Source of the DNA: Siphonodentalium dalli
Lineage: Eukaryota; Mollusca; Scaphopoda; Gadilida; Siphonodentaliidae
DNA: 64,000 bases
Direction: 5' to 3'
Assembly (NCBI GenBank): GCA_032622095.1
Contig: CP136061.1
Coordinates: forward strand, 200,440,244 to 200,504,243
The position numbers were made by a program, and so were the translations under genes. Below the pieces are notes generated by a model. That model did no database searches. It was given only the letters and a program-made list of their open reading frames with translations, and was not told where the DNA came from. Within the stretch, counting starts at the first letter, position 1, and each line of letters starts with the position of its first letter. Shown here piece by piece: positions 47,465 through 60,400 of the stretch.

Positions 47465-49720
47465 GTACATTTTATGCCGGGGTAAATTGGCCCAGTTTGT
47501 ACAAATGGATAGTGCCATTGACACTAAAAGGGATTTAATAATTATATTATCAGATATGAGCAATACAGAGGATTCCTCATCAGTATAGACGATATGTAGG
47601 AAAATTGGTACACCATATGGTTCACCTGATTAGGGGAATAAAATGGAATAGGCACCTTTGACCTCAAATGACTTAAGCGGGACTAATAAATTATACTAAC
47701 ATACATGTAGATGACCTATGGAGAATTGTTGTTATCAGCTCCATGGTTTCATGGTATAGGTGCCATTGACCTAAGATTAGATGCACTAATAATTGGCACT
47801 AAAGAGCGTTTATTAACTTCATTATCAATTAAAAGATAGTGTTCGAGAAAACTTTTTCTGGAGATTAATTTTCTTCATTTTTTTGTGTAATTTTTTAACA
47901 CTTTGTTCAATCTAGTATATATAATGTTAATATGAGAAAAGTAGAGCATATGGATTTCAATTATTTAATTTTGCTCTTGCTTTTAAAATACTTTACCAGA
48001 ATATGTAGAATTTGGCACATTCCCACAGTTTCTTTCTTTAAGTTGACAATAAACGCTCTTTATTTGTAATTATTAGTGCCTCTTTAAGTCATCTGAGGTC
48101 AATATCAACTATCCCATGACACTCCCTATGTCAATTTATCTCTGTGTGCACAAATTATCCCACATATCTTCTGAGCTAATAACAAGCGCTCTTCATTGAT
48201 CATCTACATGTATGGGTTTTTTTACTAAGAAAAAAAACGCATTTAGTCCCTATAGTATAAATGCAAAAATAAATATCAGAAAATTTTCGACTTATAGTTA
48301 GTTTGAAATATACCAGGTATGATATTCCCAACTGTTAAAAAAATTGGGTTGTGGTATCTAGTGGATAAACCCAACCCCTATCACCAATTCACCACATTGT
48401 TTAGTTATAAAAGGGTTAATTCCAATGGAGTATTAAGTACTATTTACTGAAAATGAACAAGTCATTCACATTATTTACCTTAAAATTCAGTCTAGTTTGG
48501 ACACCAGTGAAACATATACATGTATGTACAAAATAACAATTTTGCTATTTAAATTTGCTATTAAATTATATTCCCAATATTGAGCCAATATGGTCATTTA
48601 TAATTAACCATTCCATGATTGGGGCTTCTTGAAATTTTGTGAAAAACCCTGTGCCAATGCATTCTCTTACATATATAAAGATCCTGTGCCAGTGCATTCT
48701 CTTATATATGAGTCTCCCATAGGGATCCTCACATATATGAGAGCATACTTTGACCTAACAATATTTACCTCAACCTTGTAAACCAGTGCATTCTCCCTAT
48801 GGGAGACACATATATAGGAGAATGCACTGGCACAGGATCTTTAATGCTGCAAGCGGGTTAATATAATTTATCTTGGCAAAATATGGACAAAACTGATTAT
48901 AAGTCTTCAACAAAGATACCTTCTGATATTCTATGTATCAAGATTGGCTGGTGCCGGTGTACACATACCACGTCATCTGCCCCTGTTTATCTTTCCCAAC
49001 TCTGTATATCTCCCCCCACCATGGAAAAAAAATTCACATACAAATATTTTATATATATTTTGGCTAGAGGAGTTGATGAAAAATGGTACACATGGGAAAA
49101 TTGAGTGTCATAGGATAAGTGGCATTGACCTCAGACAACTTAAAGGGGCACCAATAAATAATTTTAATTAAATAATTAATGACAAACCCAAACTAGTTGG
49201 ACCCTGGTCACTTGAAATTGGTAAGGTATGTAGGGATAAATTGACCCAGGATTACCATTGGATAGGTGCCATTGACCCTAAAGGCAAACTTTAAAATTAT
49301 ATTATCATATGTGATGAACAATAAAGAGCGTTCATTATCAGCTTTGACGATATGTATGAAAATTGGTACACAGGGGTCACCTGACTATGGGCTAGGCGCT
49401 TTCACCTCAGGTGACTTAAAGGGGAACTAATAAATTATCTTAACATATATGATCAATGAAGAGCATTTATTATCAGCTCAGAAAATGTGTGGGTAATTTG
49501 ACATGGGGAGTGTCATGGGATAAGTGCCATTAACATCAGATGACTTAAAAACGCACAAATGTAATTTATAGCAATAAAGAGCATCTGTTATCACCTTATA
49601 AGATAGTGGTAACTTTGTTTATTGTCAAGCAATGGGTGATGTTTACCTCATGTGATAATTAATTGAAATGACTTGAAGGGGCCCTAATAAATTACTCATT
49701 CTTTACCCGGTGCAACGCTT
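47465..49720. repeat. Dispersed degenerate repeats with gacttaaaggggcactaata core
   Basis: At least eight diverged copies of a roughly 100-180-bp sequence are present in this span: acttaaaggggcactaataa, ataaagagcgtttattatca, atgtaggaaaattggtacac, atgggataggtgccattgac. Some are in reverse orientation around 48050-48200. Further copies lie at 46670-46750 and 55010-55260. Function unknown. Confidence 0.75.
48604..48862. mobile_element. Foldback MITE, family C, copy 2
   Basis: Ends ttaaccattccatgattggg and gctgcaagcgggttaa. Internal inverted blocks ccagtgcattctc...gagaatgcactgg match 35489-35752. Confidence 0.8.
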
Positions 49721-51060
49721 AAATCATTTTATCTGATGCATATATAGTTGGAATATATATCTACTCCTTGTGTATTTATTTGTCGAATTAATCCTTGCTA
49801 CATGATATAAGCAAACAATTACCAGGTTCAAGTTAGAGCCTGAACAGTGAAATGCTTCAAATTTAAGCACAGAAGAAATTGTAAATTTGTTTCCCAAAAT
49901 TGTTTTACTTTTACTGTAGTAATTATAGTATAAAAACATATCTGGTTACTGGTTACTGGTTAGTGTGTTGGGACTCTCAATATAATATACATGTTTAAAC
50001 CTTCTCTTTTGAATTTATATATGTAATATGTATGCTTCGTGTAGGTCTCCAAGGTTATGCTGGATTGATTTTATGGGGTGGCAGTCAAAGAAGAAATTAT
50101 TCATTTATATGGATATCTACTACATCATATCATAATAATATAGTAGTACATGATTTATTCAACAATTGAAGAATTTGGTCAGTCTGATGTTTCATTTTGA
50201 CAGTCCATGGTGTAACGGTCGTTCTCAACAGTGGAACTCGTATTTGTTGAAGCTGAGTGAATGGTGTTGCATCTTTTCCAATGATGAAATAGAACTGAAA
50301 ATCACTGGATTTATTCATCAAGCAGTAGTGGTAGTACTAGTAGTAGTAACTGTAAATAAACTTTTGAGTCTTTTGGCGCTTGTACACCCATAATTCCATT
50401 GCAATTGAATATGTACTCCAGCTTGACTTTATAATAAGACCAATGCAGTCCAAATCTTATTTATAATAGTATTGTCAAATTCCACAGTGTAGTTGGTACA
50501 TTTTCATTCTGTTGGTGTTGCTATACACACTGTTGTCAGTGTTGAGACTTGAGTGTTGCTGTTGTTGTTGTTGTTGTGTTCCAGTAGTCACTTGCATTTG
50601 AAAACATTAGTAGATCACTTGTGAACACTGTGGTTTTCTTCTTGTGAGAATGTTCGCTGATGTACAAGGTTGCTCAATTTCTCTCGTTGAGACCCGAGTG
50701 TTGCCGCTAACAAAATTCAATCAAAAATGTCAACAACAATGTGAATGTCAATATCACGATTCACGGTCATCGTCACTCGAACTTCGATTCAAATCGAATT
50801 TTTAACCAGTTCATCAGCCAATAGTCGTTGAATTTATATGGAAGGATGTAACGTTCCCACTCAATACCACATTCAATTTCGGTAAACTCTGATAATCGTA
50901 TTCAAATACGTGTTCTAATCAATTAAGTTTGAATTCAGCAAGATGAAAAACTTTGTTTGCTTCATTTTACTAAAGTACGAAAAATTGCATTTAGCGCATG
51001 CGCGAAATATAAATTTTACTTCCGTCACGAAAGGTCATGTCATGTCAAGGTCAACAATCG
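49721..51060. other. Right interior of the 7.9-kb element, no gene seen
   Basis: Contains a (GTT)n microsatellite near 50560-50575. Open frames at 50130-50393 on both strands have no recognisable content. Confidence 0.4.
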
Positions 51061-51139
51061 AACCTTCCTTAGCCGGCCGGTAACAACTGCCTACCGACCC
51101 CGACACACACTTTGAACTTTGAACTCGTCTTCCCAAGCC

Positions 51140-51340
51140 ACATATGCAGTGATTGGATAATCGCGTTTGTCTTAACCAATCAGAATCAACGTTGCTCACA
51201 GACGGTTGTTAGGCAAGTGATGCTATTCAAATAAAGTTGAAAATCGCCACCTCGGATTATTATTTCCACGAATTACCAACTACAACACACGCGTTGGGCG
51301 AGAAACAAAAACTGCTTACATTATGATATACAAGGTGAGT
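51140..51340 (+). promoter_or_regulatory. Possible host promoter and first coding exon
   Basis: A CCAAT-type box (aaccaatcagaa, about 51175) and an inverted one (gattgga, about 51151) precede an ATG at 51323-51325. The codons read MIYK and end exactly in AAG|GTGAGT (donor at 51335), the consensus 5' splice site. No downstream exon could be identified in the window, so this is tentative. The 7.9-kb element ends only 45 bp upstream of this stretch. Confidence 0.25.
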
Positions 51341-51648
51341 ACATGTACATGATCATTATCGGGTGTAGGATGTACCATGGTACGCCTTGTTTGGCCGCGA
51401 ATGTAACAAATTCACCAATTCCAGCCAATTCCCAATCCCAGGCGATGGCAGACTGACTCTTGACCATAATCACCATTGACTCCAAGTTTAGTGACTCGGG
51501 TTCAAAGTCATAATTCCACGATTCACTCTTGCAACAAATTTAGAAATTACAATTTGAACGAATCAAGCATCTACTTCATTTGTGATTATACTTGCGAGTA
51601 CTATGTTACGTACACAGCTACAAAATTAATTTATGAACACAGTTTTGT

Positions 51649-52935
51649 CGGGACACACTATAAAGTGTATGCCGAGGCCGAGGCCGGCTCCAAATAAAAG
51701 GTGTAAACGGGGTGTTATATGGCGTTTGGTCCGTTGTTTCTAGATGGATATAAATGAAATTTGGTGTATATGTCCGGGCTGGGACATGGAATACAATAAC
51801 GTTTGAATTGTTTTTAAATTCACAAATTTGTTGATTTTATTCAACTTTTTCGTTCCGAAACACACTATAAAGTGTAAACGGCCGGCTCCAATTAAAAGGT
51901 GTAAGCGGCTTATGTGCTCGATCAGCGGTATAGGTAATCGGATTAACTAACTGACGACTCTAGACTATTAGTATTGGGTGTTTTGTATCATTTGAGGTTT
52001 TTGGGGAAATAATAATTTATAAAGTGAAATAGGCCTACATGATAAAATAAATTTAATCACAACGCATAAAATAATATCGATACGACAATTCATGTCCCCC
52101 AAGTGCAACAGCACTTGTTTCTGGGGTATTTTACTCTTCACTTACTTATTCTTTCGTCCCATATCTATAGCACGCTGAACCAAATTACAAGGGTTTGCTC
52201 ACTCAAATACACACACATACAAGAAAAGCATTGTGTGATATCTTTGTCATGTATTGAGTTTGATATCTTTTGTTATCATAATCATGTATGTCTCATGTAT
52301 GTTATTATATTTTATGTGTTTATTATATATATGCATTGTGATTAAATGAAGTTATCATTTAAAATAAAAGTATTAAAATTATTATTTCGCCAAAACTTCA
52401 AATGCCCCAAAACACAATAGTCTAGAGTCGCCAACTAGTTAATCCGATTACCTATAACGCTAAAGCATATACGCCGCGTAGGCCTACATCTTTTAATTAG
52501 AGCCGGCCGCTTACACTTTATATAGAACGAAAGAACGAAAAGTTGAATAAAATCAACAAATTTGTGATTTTAAAAACGATTCAAACTTTGATGTATTCCA
52601 CGCCATAACCCGGGCATATGTACTAAATTTCAGTCATATCCATTTATAAACAAAGAAGATAATGCGACATCAAGTCCGCTTACACCTTTTAATTGGAGCC
52701 GGCCGTTTACACTTTATAGTGTGTTTCGGAACGAAAAAGTTGAATAAAATCAACAAATTTGTGAATTTAAAAACAGTTCAAACGTTATTGTATTCCATGT
52801 CCCAGCCCGGACATATACACCAAATTTCATTAATATCCATTGAGAAACAACGGACCAAACGCCATATAACACCCCGTTTACACCTTTTATTTGGAGCCGG
52901 CCTCGGCCTCGGCATACACTTTATAGTGTGTCCCG
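51649..52935. mobile_element. 1.29-kb element with long inverted ends and 6-bp duplication
   Basis: Each end is more than 220 bp and nearly identical in inverse (cgggacacactataaagtgt at the left). Each end contains internal tandem copies of an aacacactataaagtgtaaa-type module (two at the left, three at the right). ttttgt occurs directly outside both ends (51643-51648, 52936-52941). The inversion extends inward to the ctagag/taatcggatta blocks, leaving a small unique centre near 52000-52430. No transposase was seen. Confidence 0.88.
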
Positions 52936-53283
52936 TTTTGTCAAAGGTGTCATTACCTGCGACCAGAAATTATTTAGACAGAACGGAAGCGATCGAATTC
53001 TCGCATTGTTGACTTTTCGAATGATAGAACACTGACACACGGCGATGGTAAAATGGTTTTCACGGTGATAATCCTGATGAGAAAGTATGGAATAATACAA
53101 TAAGTCTGCCGTACACAACACTGACTACAGAGTACAGTACAGTACCGTTTATTAATATAAGTTATAACAGTTTGTAACTTTGTTTTCAGTTTTGAAATGA
53201 AACTTGTCAGAGTAAACTAAAACTGGTATTATTATTAACCATTCTGCAATACCAAATGGCCTCACCTTCACACTACTAGTATG

Positions 53284-53616
53284 GCTGAAGGGGTCACTCT
53301 CACCAAAAAAGTGCTGTTCAAAGGGTACACAGGGTTTGAAAATGTGCTGAGCCTGAAGGGTACACAGGGTTTGTGATCGGCACGAACACCACTACTTAAA
53401 TTGTGTTTATGAAAGTCTGGCGCCCATTAGCAGTTGTTTTCAGTACATTTTAATATTCATTGGAACGTAAACAATTATTCTCTAACATAAATCATGGCAG
53501 ATACGAAATCTGAATGTCCTTTAGAACGACATTTCAAACCATGTGTACCCTTCAGCACATTTTGAAAATCCTGTGTACCCTTCAGCACTTTTTTTGGTGA
53601 GAGTGACCCCTTCAAC
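53284..53616. mobile_element. hAT-like MITE, copy 2 (333 bp)
   Basis: Inverse-oriented relative of 44453-44782, flanked by a perfect actagtatg on both sides (53275-53283 and 53617-53625). This supports an 8-9-bp target duplication and thus hAT affiliation. Confidence 0.88.
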
Positions 53617-53779
53617 ACTAGTATGTTTATACACTTCATCTTCAAGTTAATCATGATACCAAGGAAATACCGTACGTAGCGGGAATTGTCTTGGATCCAG
53701 TTATTATTTTTTTAAACTTTCATCCTAATAGTTGTAATATTATAATAGTCTCTCTGACACTCATGAGTCATGTATGAAC

Positions 53780-53815
53780 ATTATTATTTTTCGCTCAGTT
53801 TTAAATTTACGCAGC
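53780..53815 (-). repeat. Isolated copy of the TIR-element motif
   Basis: ttattatttttcgctcagtt followed by ttaaattt is the inverse of aaaactgagcgaaaaataata found near both ends of 12354-13781. Confidence 0.7.
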
Positions 53816-53921
53816 TACAGATACAGTTCTTAATCGATGTTGAATATATATTTGAGAACCGCAATGCACAACATACATGTAAATGTACTGCATGCACCAG
53901 TACCGGTGTAACAGTTTATCT

Positions 53922-54350
53922 CCCCCCCCCCCCCCCCCCCCCCCCCCCTAGGTTATCTTCCCCCCGCCCTGATCATCTTCCCCCCGCCTGAATTTTACAT
54001 ACCTTAACATCTATTGGCGTGATAGTCTCATTTTATCATTCACTATGACTATGTGACTTAGAAAAACTATCATTGGTGGCAAGGAAGCATGTCTTTTCTT
54101 CGGCAGAGACATTATTCAGATTTTTTTTTATTGAAAATCACCCAGTTTATCTTCCGCCCCGCCTGAATTTTCCATACCTTAACATCTATTGGCGAGTTAG
54201 TCTCATTTTATCGTTCACTATCACTATGTGACTAAGAAAAACTATCATAGGTGACAAGGAAGCATGATTTTTCTGTAAAGAGACAATAATTATAGTTCGG
54301 AGAATTTTCATTGGAATTTACCTAGTTTATCTCCCCCCCCCCCTTTCGTT
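53922..54350. repeat. Poly-C tract and 175-bp tandem duplication
   Basis: A run of 27 C bases (53922-53948) is followed by two copies of a 175-bp repeat (gcctgaattttacatacctt at 53986 and 54161). Another C-rich block near 54335 suggests the unit carries its own short C tract. Run length may be affected by sequencing error. Confidence 0.85.
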
Positions 54351-54879
54351 TCACACAAGCTGACACCAGTAGAACTTTTCTCAAAGTAAATTTATCTTCT
54401 CATGTGCATGGTCAGTGGCTCAGTGGACACTGATCCCCAGTGACAAGCCACTGTTCATCGCAGTTACTAGTACCATGGAAACGTACATGTTAAAACTCAA
54501 CCATTTTAAGTTACTTGTACCGCTGCAAACTTAGCTTGAAAGATATATGTCTTATTAGCATCATAGTAGCAACTGTTTAAGTAATGGTTCCCATCACAGA
54601 ACACATGGCCAACGCTGATAACCCTCAAGCATATTTGGCAAAAAATAATAATACCTGTGGAATTGTGGGATAGACATATGTCCAGTTAAACTTTTCACAT
54701 GCCCATAATTTAACTGATGGGAAAGGTTATAAATATACCTTCGATCAACCTATATACCTTAATCAACTATTACAGTGACCGTGAACATTTTGACAAGTGC
54801 AAATTTTGGCACCTGCGAACAAAATATTGCCAGTAATTATAGATGTGGGAGCAATAGCTCCCTTTTCCTGGGATAGACT
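54351..54879. other. No feature recognised
   Basis: AT-rich spacer, no coding. Confidence 0.35.
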
Positions 54880-55005
54880 TGGCCAATGCATTCTCTTTTA
54901 TATTAGTAGGTGAGGTGCCATATTGGCGACTCGCATATAGAAGAGAATGCATTGGCACAGGGATTTTGCAAAATTTCAGGAAGCTCCAGCCAGGAAAGGG
55001 TTAAT
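54880..55005. mobile_element. Foldback MITE, family C, copy 3 (short)
   Basis: ggccaatgcattctctttta and agagaatgcattggca are inverted arms; the right end is ccaggaaagggttaa. Confidence 0.75.
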
Positions 55006-56527
55006 AAATAGCATCAGCTATGAAGTAGTATCAGCTTAGAAAATAATATATGTAGGAAAATTAATACACAGGGGTACTGTAACGTGACCCATGGATTGTC
55101 GTGGGATAGGTGCTGTGTTTCTCAGATGATTTTAAAGTGGCACTAATAATTAGCAATAAAGAGTGTTTGTCATCAGCTTAGAATATATGTAGGGGGAACT
55201 GTCTCAGGTGTCTCATGGAATAGGTGCGGCAAATCAAAGAGACACTAATAATTAGCTTGGATGACTTGTGAGCACAATAATTATTTAACCCTCATTAAAG
55301 CAAACTCCTGGTATCCCAGCTACAGTAGTAGTTACTACTGTTTATTTTTAATGTTGACAACAATGCTTTTAGATGTCAGCAAAAATGTACATGGTTGTAC
55401 TCGGTAGTTCAAACTGCTTGGCATAAAAAAAGGACTGTTAGTCGTTCCTTTTATTTAACTGTTCAAGCTCCACGAAAAGAAGTGAGTACTTACTTACAAT
55501 GCAGCATACACTTGATCAATTGATTAGTTGTGCAACCACACTTGTTAAAATCATGTCTGTATTGTGTATGTATTATTGTATACTTAAAGTGTTTTATTTT
55601 CTATTTTCAGGGATATTTTGGATCTACATCCTGCTTATCACACATATAACTATATCAACTATCAGAAGTTCAACTCTGTGATCTGAGATTTACTGATTCT
55701 GAATACATTCTGAAAAGGCATCAGACAATTTTTTTGGACAGGTGTAAAATTAAAATTCACAATCAGAGATTAAATGGAACTGTTATATCCTGACTATGAT
55801 GACACAAATGTCAAATCCACTATTTTCTGTGGGGTCTCTTCTTGGAATGTTATTCACACACAAAGGCAATATCAACACCAAGGACACAAACTTTTAACAA
55901 ATTGCAACTTCAGCTTCTTTATAATACTGCTAGAAAAGGAAATGATGAGAAAACAGGATAACAGAAAATACATCATCTATTCTAGGTAGTTATGTGTGCA
56001 ATGGATACTTTTGGGGTGGAGGCATACATGTGTAATATGATTATATGTGCACACGGTATAGTGATTCTTGACCTGAGGTAACAAGGAATTCACTCCAGGA
56101 AGCTGATGTGTAGTTATTTATTCAGTGCAAAACATCCTATGAAAGTACAGGGTATTGATCCACTTGTTCTAAGGAAAATATACACTGCTTCAATTCTGGA
56201 GAATGTAAATCTTGTTCTATTACGTTTGGAAAGTGTCATAATTAATGATAATTTACACTTGAATGTGGCTGTACAATGTACATATATGTCTAACAGAAAG
56301 TGTAATGAAAAGACATGAAGATTCCTGGGTGATGTGATTGCCTTCTGATTAATAAAATATTGGGCCAACAGTATGATCATATTATTTTGACTAAATCCAA
56401 ATTCACCAATAAGCAATATATTGTTATTAGAATGAGATACTGCCATCATACCGGTTGGTATTTTTCATTCTTGCCACATTTGTCATGTTCCAGGGATCAG
56501 GGTGTGCAATAAAGAGAGGATCTACAA
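55006..56527. other. Mostly unassigned
   Basis: The first 250 bp hold two copies of the gacttaaaggggcactaata-type repeat. A good 3' splice-acceptor-like sequence (tattttctattttcag|gg) ends near 55609, but no coding exon follows convincingly. Nothing else was recognised. Confidence 0.4.
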
Positions 56528-56663
56528 CGAGTCCCCAGTTTATAGCGGAATTTACAAAACGAGTCCAGAAAATTAGAACTGGACGAGCCTTTGTTGAGGT
56601 CCTGACCTAATGTAGTGGACGAGTTTTGTAAATTCCGCTATAGCCTATACTCTGGGGACGAGT
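56528..56663. mobile_element. Foldback MITE (136 bp)
   Basis: cgagtccccag...tagcggaatttacaaaacga is matched in inverse at 56618-56663 (ctggggacgag at the end). Confidence 0.82.
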
Positions 56664-57479
56664 TATAGGTTATATTTATTACATGATCTAAAGCCTCGAC
56701 AAAAACTACTTAAATCAACAAATGGGACGCTAAACTAACATCGGCTTCTATAAGACATGGGATGACTTTTCATGTAACTGTTCATTGTTTGCGCGTGTAA
56801 AGAAATAGTCCCAGATAAATAAAGACACTTTGATGTATTTAATGGTGTATATATAATGACATAACTTTTCAAACTCTTCATGATTATAGCTGGTTGGAAA
56901 AATATTGGAAGGCATAATATATGGAGTGTAAATAGAAGACAGACCGGAAGTCAAGGGTCACCTGACACTATTTCCTGTTGTTCGTTTAATATCACAATTT
57001 ATCACATAATTAACTCACAAAACCAGGTTCATAATTATTGGTAAGACACACATGTAATATTAGCACGTGCGATGACGTCACGCCATTATTTAAACGACTT
57101 GCGATTGCTGACGTTTATGATAGTTTTCTTCGATGAATACTTCACGTTGCTTCGCGTTTATTTGATCATGTGATAAAATGTATATCAAACTCATTCTACT
57201 TTATACGTAATTTATCAACCTCATCCACTAAATTCTATTTGAGTCTCGGCGAACATCGGCTCAAATCGAATTTAGTTATCTCGATTGATAGATTCCGTAC
57301 AAAATATAAACTCATGTGAGATCCTCTACATACAAATATTTACTATAATTTTGCCTTACATACATCAGGGTACATGTACTACTATAGCTATATAAGTTCG
57401 TGAAACATGACTGCAAACAGCAATTATTATGTTCAATTAGACACTCAAAGAAAGAACATACATCGGTGCTATGGCCAGC
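56664..57479. other. No feature recognised
   Basis: AT-rich, no coding or repeat seen. Confidence 0.35.
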
Positions 57480-60400
57480 TGTGGCCCCAAGTTTATGAAA
57501 CTCCTGCGATCCCATGACAATAACGCATGAGGTATTTCACTGTTCGTGCAGAAAATTGTGCTATCTTTGCGCATTTGCACTCATATGGTAAACTGACGAC
57601 AGGAACACACATAATCAGTTGTGTGTATATATTGCATACCAACGTTTCATATTGATATACCGGTAGTGGCACATGCGTCCATATGCTTGCGATATGCACG
57701 ATGGCAAGAGTCTGCTAATTTGGTCATTTCTATTCTTAACAATGTGTTCCAGACTCGTGATGTTTCAATATTTTGGGAGTTGTGTCCACACGGTTGTGAC
57801 GTTGATGAACACGTCCTGGCATATGGACTGAAATATACTTTTTTGATGTAGTAGTGCTGTGGAAAATGATTGACGTATTTACTCAGTATAACCAAAATAA
57901 AACTACAGCTTTAGCATCGTGGCAGTCTAGTAATAACTAGACCAAGGTTTCCTTACAGTCAACTCTCAACGTAAGTTGAAAGTAATGAAAGTTAGGTCTA
58001 GTTTTAATAAGACTGGCATCGTGGTATAGCAGTAATTGGTAGCAGTGTTCTCAGCTCTACTTGGTATGATTGTGATTTAATATTGACGGTTTGTGGTGTC
58101 AGTTATATTTAAGCAGGTACCTGTAGCTACAAGCAATTGCATTAAAATCCGAAAAAAAATTCAGTTTCAAACTGGTAATTTCACGATTCCATTGCACATG
58201 CAGGAACAGACACATTGTAAAGATGTTGAGATGCGGCGTGGACTTCCGGAATGTTTATGAAATTCTGTGCGATCGTGGAAGTGTATTTGACAGGTCAAGC
58301 TATCATTACGTTATTGCACGTGTCAGATAAACTGACGACACGAGCACACACATGCGGTTTTGTTTATTTCATACCAAGCGAGTGATATTGATATGGTGGC
58401 AAGTTCTTTCATATGCTTGCGACATACAATATGGAAATAGTCTGCCTACCCATTAGTGGTAGGAAGTTCAATGGTGGCTATTACTTAATTTCACAATGCG
58501 CTCCATAGTTGGTTGCGACATTGATCAACTCAGACTGAAAATCCTTTATTGGTGTACCAGCGCAGTGTGAAAATGGGTGATGTGAGAGCGCATTAAAATA
58601 TATAATACGGCCTTAGACTTGTGACATAACCAGCAATTGTGTACAGTGTTCTCAACGCTACCTGCTATTAGAGTTTTGATGCTGATAGTGCATGGTGTCT
58701 ATTAAATTTAACAATTTCATGACTTGAGTTTCCGGAAATATTACGAAAAACCCTGTGCCAACGCATTCTCTTACATATACGAGGCTTCATATATAAGGGA
58801 AGGCACTGGAACATGGTCTTTAATACCACAACAGTGCAGCTCCCAGCATTAAAAGGATAAACAAATATTGCAGGAAAAATACAAACAGTCACTAAAATAC
58901 TTAAAATTTCCAGGTTGTGTGATTAAATCTATGAGTTATAATCGTTTTATGTATTTGACACTTTCGTGGAAGAAACCGTGTTGAGCAACATCCATAATGC
59001 AGGGATGTAGAGACACTTGTGGGGAAGGGTCAGTTAGAATATGTCGTTCCAATGTGTGATTAACAGCCGCATATGTGTGTTATTTCCCCCTGGTATATGA
59101 CATACTTGCATACGTCGCGTAAGGATAACAATTTGTATTTGACTGATCGTGCGATCATTACGCCACTGCACTCGTCCGATATACGACAACAATATCTCGC
59201 GCATGCGATTTTGTGTATATATTCCGTACCAAACGTGCGAAATTGATGTCGTGTCAAGTGCGTCCATATGCGTGCGACATACAGTATATGGCAATAGTTT
59301 GACAATCCGTTAGTGGTATACTATGTTCAATTGTGGTTAATTCTTAATTTCACATTGCATGCGTTCTAGAGTTGGGATACGTCGATATTCCGGTAGGGGC
59401 GTTCACATGGTTGCGGCATCGATTAATGGATCCTGGCATATGGACTGAACATTGCTTTATTGACGTAGTAGCGCAGTGAACAAAAAATGAAGCCTTAAAA
59501 TGTTTACACAACCAGTAATTGGGTACAGTATTCTCGACTACGTGTATGACTGAATGTTGGTGCTGATGGTGTTTGGTGTCCGTATTAGTTTGAAGCAGAT
59601 ATGACAATTATCGCAAGAAAAATACAAATTAAGTTACTAAAATGCAGGTTTTATGGTTAAATCTATGAATTTTTGTTACCTGAAATTGAGAATTTTCACT
59701 CAAGAAACAGTGTTAGGCAACATCTATCTTGCAGGGATATAGAGACATCGGTGGGGAAGAGTCAGTTAGAATATATCGATCGAGCGTGTGGTAAACAGAC
59801 CCAGTTGCATGTTTGTTACTGGCCGATAGTGTATGATAATCATGCGTCTTTTAATGAGAACAATAATGTTTTTGGCAGATTGTGCTATCCTACGCCATTG
59901 AACTCGTCTGATATACTGACAACAGTAAGACACACGCGTAGTTTTGTGTATATATTCCATACCAAGCATGCGACATTGATATCGTGTCATAAGTGCATCC
60001 ACATGCTTGCGACATACACTAGTTATGGAAATAGTCTGTCCAACCGGTAGTGGGAAATTGTATTTAATCGTGGATACTTCTTAATTTCACATTGCGTTCC
60101 GAAGTTGATCAACATATCCTGGTATATATTGACTGAACATTGCTTTATTGACGTAGTAGCAGTGTACACATTATTTATGTAGGAACGCTTTACACACAAA
60201 CAAATAACGATTATATAACGGTGTGACATAACCTGTATTTGGGTACAATATTTTGGACTCTGGTATGACTGAATTTTGGGAATTATGTGCATGCCTGCGT
60301 CGTGTAAGGATGACACTTAAGGTTGCAATCGTTCGATATACTGATACCAGTAACATACGCGTGCGGTTTTGTGTATGTAGCCCACATATTGATATAGTGT

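Larger units (their letters stand above)
43186..51095. mobile_element. 7.9-kb TIR element with 9-bp target duplication
   Basis: The ends ggtaggcagttgttaccggc (continuing to about 43219) and the inverse at about 51062-51095 match over some 34 bp with one difference. gaccccgac is duplicated outside both ends (43177-43185 and 51096-51104). A 9-bp duplication fits Mutator-like elements best; hAT-like elements (8 bp) are less likely. The interior has nested MITEs and tandem repeats but no recognisable transposase, so it is non-autonomous or fully decayed. Confidence 0.87.

Noticed and set aside
53922-53948. Poly-C run as a biological signal
   Set aside because: Could be partly a sequencing or assembly effect; a homopolymer alone supports no function.
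55590-55685. Possible acceptor and exon after tattttctattttcag
   Set aside because: No frame after it gives a recognisable or sufficiently long coding piece, and phase with the MIYK exon quickly meets a stop.
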